The notes under the pieces were generated by a model that was given only the letters and a program-made list of their open reading frames with translations, was not told where the DNA came from and searched no databases. From assembly GCF_028372415.1 (NCBI RefSeq), contig NC_092879.1:100913828-100977827 (forward strand): a stretch of DNA of 64,000 bases, given 5' to 3'. This document shows positions 56,059-64,000 of this stretch, in pieces. This DNA is from Notamacropus eugenii (taxonomy: Eukaryota > Chordata > Mammalia > Diprotodontia > Macropodidae). Numbering within the stretch: the stretch's first letter is position 1; each line of letters opens with the position of its first letter. The position numbers and the translations under genes were made by a program.

Positions 56059-56369
56059 CTAGGGCAGGCAGCACCTGTAGGCCCAGACCCCCCGCACTCT
56101 GGCTGCGGTGTGCAGCAGCATGAGTGTGAACACCAGAACGCACAGGCGGATCCTGCCAGGGCTGAGGCAGGAGCCCCCTGACACCGGCAGCAGCAGCGCA
56201 GGGGGCCTGTATGCTGAGGGGGCCAGCAGGTGGTGGTGGGAGGGGGGCAGCTGCTGGTGCTGGGAGGTCTCAGGGAATGCGCGTCCCCCCCCGGAGGAGC
56301 CGGCACAGGGCTTCAAGTCCACCTCACAGCACTCGGCCTCCTCGGAGCCCCGCGAGCTCTCCATCACCC
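56059..56369 (-). CDS. NALF2: NALF2 (FAM155B), last coding exon
   Basis: NALF proteins are membrane subunits that support folding and surface expression of the NALCN sodium-leak channel. After an acceptor (TTGGCAG|GG) this exon joins exon 2 in phase (G|GG) and reads GVMESSRGSEEAECCEVDLKPC, a His-rich stretch (SQHQQLPPSHHH), PPALLLPVSGGS and RIRLCVLVFTLMLLHT, the conserved C-terminal membrane segment. The frame then stops at TAG (56059-56061) after VRGVWAYRCCLP. The sequence conserved in the family beyond the membrane segment (GLGL..LPALEEG.SREE) is present in the next frame, shifted at a G6 run (56088-56093). So either the tail is changed in this species or the assembly has lost a base. No stop follows directly after that conserved segment in the shifted frame. 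Confidence 0.85.
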
Positions 56370-56846
<477 letters not shown>

Positions 56847-57039
56847 TCACCCTCAGGGCCACCCCTCCCCCGGGCGAGGTGCCCCCCCAGCTCCCTGGAA
56901 CCTCCCATTTACAACAGGAAGTGAGTTTCCCGATGGGGGAGGGGACCCCTGGGTCCTTACATCTCATTCAGAAGGTGATATGCTATACTGAAAAGCATAA
57001 CACTCAGAACGGAGAAGGACCTTAGACCGGAGAGCAGAG

Positions 57040-57290
57040 AACGTTCGAGCTAGGCGGATGAGCCAGGTGAGCTTGGGCAAGCTACTTCACCTCTCATCCT
57101 CAGTTTCCTTATCTTTAAAAGGCAGGCTGAAGTAAGTGATCTCTAAGGTCCCTTCCAGCTCCAAATCTCCAACCTTAGAGAATATCTGCTCCAAATGAGA
57201 TCCAGTTTCCTCAAGTGTAAAAAACATTGCCCAAGGTCACACAGCTAGTTAGCGGCAGAATTGGCACCTGACAATCCTAAATCCATCATC
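57040..57290. mobile_element. Sense MIR and adjoining antisense MIR
   Basis: 57040-57180 is sense (GAGCTTGGGCAAGCTACTTC, CCTCAGTTTCCTTATCTTTA, AGGTCCCTTCCAGCTCCAAA). 57200-57290 is antisense (GCCCAAGGTCACACAGCTAG). Confidence 0.75.
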
Positions 57291-57374
57291 TAGGGACCCA
57301 TGCCAGGAACCCAGCAACCATACTATAATGACCCAGAAATACCTCTGGTGACATTCCCCAGGAGAGTAGAAGCT

Positions 57375-57485
57375 CCTTGGGGGCGGCCCCCCCTTTTTTA
57401 CTTGTTTTCTTTGTAACTCTGGTGTCTAGCTCAGTACCTGGCACATAGTAGGCACTTGGTAAATCTTTGTTGGATAGAGTTGAGC
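57375..57485 (+). mobile_element. L2/THER-type 3' end
   Basis: AGTAGAAGCTCCTTGGGGGC ... CTCAGTACCTGGCACATAGT followed by AGGCACTTGGTAAATC is the shared L2/CORE-SINE terminus. Confidence 0.75.
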
Positions 57486-58009
57486 TGACATAAGCCAAGA
57501 GTCTGGGAAGAATGCATCAGGGGAAATGTATTGTCAGTGCCACAACATGAGGGGTGGGTGGATCACCCCAAGAGCACCTAGCATCCCGATGTGGGTCATT
57601 GCAAACACTCTCCCAGCCAGAGAGGCACAGCCAGAGACCCCCAGAAAGCAGAGAAGAAAAGAAGTGAGGATGGGAAAAGGAAAGCAAAAGAAAGACAGAG
57701 AAGGGCTCAATTTCCCAGGAAACAAGGACTCAGATCCCATGGGTCCCACCTTGAGGAGCTCAATGCCACTTGAAGCAGTTGAAATAGAGAAAAGGGAGAA
57801 TCTTCAGGATGCACTGCAGACTAGGGAGCTATACTTAGTTATATTGAGTTGTACATACCCCTCTCCCCTCCATTCCTGTCCCCACTCCCGACACCCAATC
57901 AAAGAAGAGGGCCCAGGACAGAGGTTTGAGATATGTCTATGTTAGCAGTTGTGGAGGGGGGATTGGGGTGGGGTGGGAGGATGGGTGTGACTTTTTGCTG
58001 GAGACAAAA
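57486..58009. other. No recognisable feature
   Basis: Intronic sequence. A 139-codon plus-strand frame is present, but it lies opposite to the gene and has no domain. Confidence 0.45.
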
Positions 58010-58340
58010 GTCTAAGAAGGAGCAGTCTGAGAGGTAGGAGAAGAACCAGGCAAAAGTTAGTGGTACAATGCAAAGCCATAGAGGAGAGTGTGTCTAAAGT
58101 GTCCAAGGCTTCAGAGAGGTCAAAGATGGGGACTGAGAAGAGATCATTGGAACAGTAATGAAAAACTCATCCATCAGTGCCTTTAGGTATGACCATGTTG
58201 AATCTGAGGAATGAGTGAAAGGGGAGAAACTGGAGGCCCAAAATGGAGACAGCTTTTGTCTAGGACTCATTAAGATGCTAAGAGTATCTGTAGAATCAGA
58301 GTCAGTCAACCTGAACCCCACATAGGAAAATACTCCCTGA
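58010..58340 (-). mobile_element. L2/CR1-like RT fragment, antisense
   Basis: AGGCTTCAGAGAGGTCAAAG followed by ATGGGGACTGAGAAGAGATC matches the antisense LLDLSAAFD-flanking wording of L2 (compare 7085-7130). The rest is too decayed to place. Confidence 0.45.
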
Positions 58341-58414
58341 AAGGATAGTCAGTGATGGCTTCAAAGTAGAGAAATCTGTGTTCAGAACTAGGTTACTATG
58401 GCAAAAGTCTCACA

Positions 58415-58740
58415 GCTCAGTGGACAGACTGTTGGCCCTGGAGGCAGGGGAGACCGGCCTCTGACATTAGCCGAGTTGTGCTGAGTGAATCACTGAACCT
58501 TTCTGAACATCTGGTGCCATATCTGTAAAATGGTAACTGTAACATATGGTATATAATTATATTATGTAATATATAATTATATATAATATATATGATATTC
58601 TTTTATAGGAATATTATAATACTATCTGTAGTACCCCCAAAGGGTTTAAGTGAAGATGAGATGGAAAGTGCTTTGTGATTTAGGGGATAAATGTAAAGTG
58701 TTAACTGAGGTTCAGAAACTCACCTTCACAAGCAGTAAGT
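58415..58740 (+). mobile_element. SINE sense copy with internal AT repeat
   Basis: CAGACTGTTGGCCCTGGAGG, CTTTCTGAACATCTGGTGCC, TATCTGTAAAATGGTAACTG and then TTTAAGTGAAGATGAGATGG form the SINE. An AT-rich TATAAT tract (58548-58615) has expanded within it. Confidence 0.6.
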
Positions 58741-58749
58741 AAGGAAACA

Positions 58750-58992
58750 TGTTTATTTGGGCCTACTATGTGCCAAGCACTGTGCTAAGCACTTTTTACA
58801 AATATTATCTCTCTTGATCCTCACAATAACCCTTTGACATAGGTGCTCTTATTATCCCCAAACTGAGATAAAAAGAGGTTAAATGAGTTGTCCGGGGTCA
58901 CACAGCTAGTAAAGTATTGGAGGTCTATTTTGAACTCAGGTCTTCCTGACTTTGGGGGCAGTACTCTATTTGCTGCACCATCTAGCGGCCTT
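58750..58992 (-). mobile_element. MIR/CORE-SINE antisense copy
   Basis: GGGCCTACTATGTGCCAAGC, TCTCTTGATCCTCACAATAA, CCGGGGTCACACAGCTAGTA, AACTCAGGTCTTCCTGACTT and CTGCACCATCTAGCGGCC. This is nearly full length. Confidence 0.85.
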
Positions 58993-59029
58993 CACGTGGA
59001 ATTACAGGAGAAGAGGCACATGGCTAGAC

Positions 59030-59520
59030 TGAGGAAGATCTGGGCATTTTAGTGGACCACAATAAGATCTGGCAGCCAAGAAATCAGAAGGAATCTTAGA
59101 TTGCATGAAGAGAGGCCCAGTGCCCAGACCTGTGGTCAGAACACATGGGATTTATCGTGTTCAGTTCTAGGCAGGTGCCACAACTGAAAAGGAAGCTTGA
59201 CAAGCCGAAAGAATTGAGAGGGAAGTGACCAGACTGGTGAAAGGCCTGAAGACAATGCTAGATGAGGACTGTTTGAAGCAGCTGGATGTGGAGAAGAGAA
59301 AGGGATGCAGTATCAGGGATGAGAATGTTGGCTTCAGGTATCTCAATGGCCATCCCGAGGAAGAGGGCTTAGATTCCCAGAACTGGGAGAAATAGATGAA
59401 AATTCTTCCTCCAAAGAGTGGCACTTTCTCCTCTTTGAGGGAAGGAAGGATTCCCACTCCTCAATACATTCTAATGGGGATTCCTTTGGGGCTGGGGTTG
59501 GACTGCAGAGCTGGCTTTGA
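59030..59520 (+). mobile_element. CR1/L3-like 3' region
   Basis: GGGATTTATCGTGTTCAGTT, GGGAAGTGACCAGACTGGTG and AAGAGTGGCACTTTCTCCTC resemble CR1/L3 3' wording. Non-coding. Confidence 0.45.
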
Positions 59521-59899
59521 TAATGCAAGAACCTTAAAGCCCTCCAGAGACATCAGCCATCATGAAGAGAAAGGGAAGGATTAAAACAGTCAGCAGTGTT
59601 GGCAACTTAGGAAGGATCTAGAAAATAGCCATCTCTTCCACTGCTCGGGATCTGCTCCCCTTCTGCCACCCCCACCCCATCAACTGAACCTTTGCACCAC
59701 TTTTCCTCAGGAAGGGGTTGAAACTGAAAGCAACCCCATTCTTGGGGGGGCAGGGATAGAAGGGGAAAGAGCGCCCTCCTGTGGACTTTTGGTAATTGGA
59801 ATGAAAATAAGTCTTCAGGAACCTAGGGGGGAAAGGATGTGAGGAGCCAGGATGAGAGCCCCCATTTCATGTCCACACCACCACCCACTGCAGCTGCCC
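59521..59899. other. No gene or named repeat
   Basis: Intronic sequence of unique appearance. It includes GAGCGCCCTCCTGTGG (59769-59784), a partial CTCF-like match in antisense with two mismatches. Confidence 0.4.
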
Positions 59900-60175
59900 A
59901 GTAAGAATAATAGTAACAATTTCTATAGCACCTACTATGTACCAGGTACTGTACTAAGTGCTTTACAGGCATTATCTCATTTGATCTTCACGACAATCCT
60001 GGGAGGTAGGTGATTCTTAACCTTGTTTTACAGTTGGGAAAACTGATGCAGACAGAAGTTAACTGACTTGCCCAAGGTCACACAGTTAGTCAGTGTCTGA
60101 GGCTGGATTTGAAATCGTCTCCTTTACTTCAGGCACAGCATGCTATCCACCACACCACTTAGCCACTCCATATTA
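59900..60175 (-). mobile_element. MIR/CORE-SINE antisense copy
   Basis: CTATAGCACCTACTATGTAC, TCTCATTTGATCTTCACGAC, TTGCCCAAGGTCACACAGTT and CTATCCACCACACCACTTAG. Full-length antisense order. Confidence 0.85.
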
Positions 60176-62719
60176 TTATTGCTGCCAGCTAATTCTTCCC
60201 TGAGTGTCTGGGGATGGAGAGCTCATCCTCACCCCAAGCTGACCATTCCACTTTGGAACAGCTCAGATAGTTAGGATCAAGATCGGCCTCTCTTTCCCGC
60301 ATTCGCTCCTGGTTTTGACAGTCCTCCAAACACTTGGAAGGCTCTAAATGGTGCAGGTCATAAGCCACTACACAAATTTGAGGGTTTTTGTTAATTGAAG
60401 AAAGACATCCCATCTTCTCCCCTTCCCCCAAGTTTCCTCTTTTCCAGGTTCAACATTCCCAGGTGCCTCGGGCCCCTACACTAGCCTGCTATACCAACTT
60501 CTGAGAAACTAGGGATTTTTCCAGGTCAGTTGTTTTTATTTCTGGTTTTTCTCCCAATTTTGTTTGTGGTCCTACTATTTCTTCTCCATTCTTCTTTTTG
60601 GGGCATCCATTGCTTTACTAAAGTTTTCCAGCCAGTTCATTCCAAGCCATCTATTTCCTGTCCAGTTTTTTCCTAATTTTACTCTCCTCTCTTCCTTCAG
60701 CTCTGGTTAAGTCTTCTACTCAACAGCACATTGAGTATCTATCTGCTAGATGCTTGAGGTACAATGACAAAAATGTCACCATCCTTGTCGTGTTAGAAAA
60801 ATCCAGATGCAAGCTGATCAGGACAGAGAACTATTATTTCCTTCATTCCACTAGGTCAGAGTGTCCTGGCACTTAAGCAGACTGGAGGATCCAGCCCAAT
60901 GCCAAGAGAGCTTGCAGAGATACAGCCCAGGGTATTGGCCTAAGCCAGAAGGGAGAGGGAAGGAGAGACTTGGCCCCACTTAGGTCCCTGCATCTAGATA
61001 CCCACTGGAGGCCAGCAGTGGAAGGAGTGGGAGCCACAGCGTCTCATCTAGATCTAGGTTGGGTGTGGGCACAGTGATAGAGGGGGAAGCAGAACCTATT
61101 TTTCTCTTTCCTTGGCGGTCCCTGGGAAGGGGGAGGGGAAAGTAGCCAGGTATGATAACAGTCTGACCTAGTCTGAGCTACATCAGCATCTTTGTGATTG
61201 GCGGACAGTGAACCTCGACTGGGCAAATGGAGAATCCAATAGGGATTCGGCTTTGGTGCTTCCTAATGCAGGGGTCTCCAGGATTTGGGGAGCCCCACCC
61301 TGATCCATTAAAAAAAAGTGTACACATCCCTGTGTGTATTTCCTTCTTTGTCAGTTACATACCCATCCTATTGCACTAGTATGTTATGTACATTATCAAA
61401 CATAAGTGAAAGCAGACATTTAAAAGGGTGACATCCAGATGAAATGACAGTATTTTAAAGTCAGTTTTTAACAGTATGCAAACTTCTCTCACTAAAAAGT
61501 CATTACTTTAGTAAGGTCAGTGTGAATGGATATGCTTCATTATTTTTGAAACTCATGCTTGGAATTAGCTTTCTGGTTAGGGTTTGTCTCTCTCCCTAGT
61601 CTTGTGATTCATTGATTAGAAGTGAGGAAAGCTTCATTTTTCCAAGGTCTTGCCAACCATTATGGCTCTGTGCTAATATCCCAAGGCATAAAATACACTT
61701 AGTTTGAGGCTCATCCCTCCCATCACTATTTCACATCATCAGTGATTGGGAATACTCTGGACTGTCTTCTTGGCAAAGAGCTTCTGGCTATATTCTTGTT
61801 TTTAGCTGTTAAGTGGCTGATCAAGAGCTAACACCAGGAGCCAAAGTGTCAACCCTGAAGCTCCCTTCCTGTTCCTTGCATTGTCTTCCACCCACAATTT
61901 GTTTATCAGCAGGCCCTGGTCCAGTTTATGAAAGTGAGTGTAGGTCAAACTAGATAAAGACCACACTGCCCCCTCAATCCAAAGTTCAATGAACTGGGAG
62001 TTCATTGTTAGCTTGGAAGAGAGATGACCTTGGGGCTGGAGAGTCTTTTTTGGAGGGTCTGTTACAGAATGAAATCAAGATTAGGCTGCTTCTGCTTGGA
62101 GACCCCCCCTGCCCCCCCCCCCCCAGCCAGACAGAATTGTCTCTCTGTGGCCAACACTCCCCTAGTTCTGGGAGGTCCCCAGCGTGGAATCTCCTCACAG
62201 TGATGCTAATACCAGCCCAGAGCTGCTGGCCCATCCTGGCCCCCTAGAAATTCTCCAGAGGGGAACCCCACAACCTTCTCTCCTCACACTGGGAGGCTCC
62301 AGCATCTCACTTGAATCACAAGCAGCCTCCCTTCTTTTGGAACTTGGGATTTGCTGAATTCTTTGACCCTGGGGCTCCTTCCATCCTCTTTCTTGGAACT
62401 GTGCTTGTACCGTCCCTTTCCCTCAACCAGGAGCAATTGGGTGGAGGGAATTTCTGGGAGACAGATGTGGACATGATGAGGGAATAACTTTCTCATAAAG
62501 TGGAAAGGACGACCTCAGGAGGCTGGGACTACTTTGTCACTGGAGATCTCCAAGCAAAAGCTGTGTGCCCACTTGTGGAGGATATCCAGAGGTGACGCCT
62601 GCTCAGTTCTGAGATTGTGTGATAGATACTTCCATCTGCCCAGAAACAGAAGCCCCTTGGCCCACCTGCTATGCAGCTCCAAGCCAGCTCCTGGCCACTA
62701 GGGATTCTTCTGGCTCCCC
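60176..62719. other. No gene or named repeat in the NALF2 intron
   Basis: About 2.5 kb free of clear SINE or LINE ends. 62102-62124 is C-rich (C7, TG, C14). 61270-61480 is AT-rich with no family that I recognise. Open frames are short. Confidence 0.45.
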
Positions 62720-62799
62720 CCACCCAGTTTCTTGGAGCTCAGGTCTAACCTTGCCAGATCTCCAGCTGAGGTGCCCCTGCAGAGGGACTCAGTTCCCCC

Positions 62800-62935
62800 T
62801 CCCTCCCATGGCAGCTGCAATTAAGCCTAATAAGCTTGTTCATCTGCTAATAGGCAAGGGGAGGGGGTGGGAGGGGGGTTAGTGGTGGCCTGCAGAAGAG
62901 TATATAGCCTCTCTCCTTAATTAGTAGACCCCCCC
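62800..62935. promoter_or_regulatory. Homeodomain-motif-rich stretch, candidate enhancer
   Basis: A non-repeat segment holds several TAAT/ATTA cores in a short space (CAATTAAGCC, CTAATAAGC, GCTAATAGG, CTTAATTAGTAG) beside a CAGCTG E-box (62812) and a purine-rich GGGGAGGGGG block. Such clusters are common in conserved intronic enhancers, but I have no conservation evidence. Confidence 0.3.
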
Positions 62936-63169
62936 TCCCTGAATCTTAACCCCCCTATCCTTGGTCTCCATGGCAACTGACTGGGTGAGCAGATTGCCTG
63001 GGGAGGACACCAGGCCTGTGGGTGGAGAAGCAGGAACAGGCAAGGAGCTAATGAGGGGATTGGAAGAAGGCTTCCTTTGGGCTGGGAGCTGTTCCAATCC
63101 CCCAGACTGCCCCTTTCTCTCCTGCTGTGGGCACTGCTGGCTGCTGTGAGACCAGGGCCAAGTCCTTAC

Positions 63170-63315
63170 TAGAAAAGACCACTTGGGCATTCCAATTGGG
63201 TTCTGCTGCTTGCTGCCTTTCCCATAGGCCTCAGTTTCCTTACCTGTAAAACAAGTGGGTTGGACAAGATGACCACAGAAGTTTCTTTTGGCCTTAAGTC
63301 TGGGATCCTGTAAGA
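63170..63315 (+). mobile_element. MIR sense fragment
   Basis: GGCCTCAGTTTCCTTACCTG, GTGGGTTGGACAAGATGACC and GTCTGGGATCCTGT are the MIR 3' half. Confidence 0.75.
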
Positions 63316-63589
63316 ACACTTAGCAATCACAAGGAAAGTCCCCAGTTGTCAGGACAGAGGTATTCCCAACCTTGTTCCACTATCGAATGTAGATGGCCTG
63401 ATAGCCTTTTTCTCCCTAACACACAGGGTTATGGGCGCTCTAGGCAACCACAGGGGATATTTCACTGTGACTTGGCACCAGGAAAGGTAAATAGAGGCCA
63501 GGTTGTAAGAGATGCTGGCAGGTGGGCACAGTGTGGGAGGAACACAGTCAGCTGCCTGCTCCCCTGAAATTCTAGAGTGATAGATGTCT

Positions 63590-63750
63590 TCATAGAACTT
63601 AGATGTTAGCCAATCCAGCCCTTTCATTTTACAGAAGGGGGAAACTGAGGCCCCAAGAAAGGAAGGGACTTGCCCAAAGTCACATAGCTGTAAATGATAG
63701 TCCTGGGATTTGAACCCAGCTCTCTTTGACTTTCTAATTACAACCTGTGA
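63590..63750 (-). mobile_element. MIR antisense copy
   Basis: CATTTTACAGAAGGGGGAAA, CTTGCCCAAAGTCACATAGC and GATTTGAACCCAGCTCTCTT give the antisense MIR order. The remaining bases to the edge show nothing more. Confidence 0.85.
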
Positions 63751-64000
63751 TTTCTGAACCTGCAGAGTAAGAGTTTGGGTGAGGTGGTCCGAGGGTAACG
63801 TAGGGGAGCAAACCCTCTCTGGGGAGCCCCAGAATCTGTCATTGCCTTTGCAAGGAAGAAAGATAGGAAGAGGATGTCTGGACCCTGACCCCAATGTGGG
63901 TACAATGGTGGGGGTAGTTGCAGGGGGTGGGGGGGTCTCTTCTGATCTTAGCTCTCCATTCTGTGCAGAGCTCCTTCCCGAGTCCAGCCTAGACCCTGGC

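Noticed and set aside
55661..56143. 160-codon minus-strand frame as the true NALF2 C-terminus of 130 extra residues
   Set aside because: Only its first part matches the family tail. The rest is low-complexity GC-rich translation and the frame is not reached from exon 3 without a one-base change.
59769..59784. Antisense CTCF site
   Set aside because: Two mismatches to the core positions; too weak to list as a site.

Overview
The window is ordinary vertebrate nuclear DNA, most likely from a marsupial. The evidence is long introns with GT/AG splice sites, a CpG island, and dense non-LTR retrotransposon debris. The debris includes an L1-type LINE, its ORF1-only relative (HAL1-like), L2, CR1/L3, RTE-clade pieces and MIR/CORE-SINEs. 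It also includes the tRNA-headed and BovB/RTE-tailed SINE types that I know from opossum, devil and koala genomes. No species can be named from the sequence alone, and I see no bacterial, phage, CRISPR or viral system.

Two protein-coding genes are recognisable, both on the minus strand. EDA (ectodysplasin A) contributes its first coding exon (14207-14665) inside a CpG island (about 14160-15260). Everything to the left (1-14206) is the start of its intron 1. NALF2 (FAM155B/TMEM28, a NALCN-channel auxiliary subunit) contributes its last two coding exons (56654-56825 and 56059-56369). A likely 3' UTR runs down to a poly(A) signal near 53980, and 56826-64000 is its upstream intron. NALF2 lying upstream of EDA in the same orientation is the order I know from human Xq13.1, so the window is probably X-linked in the conserved therian X block.

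Region by region: 1-13600 is intronic repeats, including a 2.77-kb full-length HAL1-like insertion with perfect 14-bp target-site duplications. 13630-14063 is a 12-bp/96-bp hierarchical minisatellite ending about 140 bp from the EDA splice donor. 14160-15900 holds the EDA promoter and 5' flank. 16-54 kb is intergenic, with nested L1, L2, RTE and SINE copies, long microsatellites, a 44-bp-arm inverted repeat at 24367-24481 and a roughly 450-bp GGAA tract at 46.9-47.3 kb. 54-56 kb is the NALF2 3' UTR, and 57-64 kb is intron with old SINEs and a homeodomain-motif-rich stretch near 62.8 kb.

The two genes are not known to act in one pathway. EDA is a TNF-family ligand for ectodermal appendage development, and NALF2 supports a neuronal sodium-leak channel. 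The most useful observations are a lengthened EDA juxtamembrane stalk with a polybasic RRRRQR site and a Q6 run, an apparent reading-frame change in the conserved NALF2 C-terminal tail at a G6 run, the EDA-proximal minisatellite, and several nested or rearranged retroelements. Family names come from recognition by eye, not from a search.
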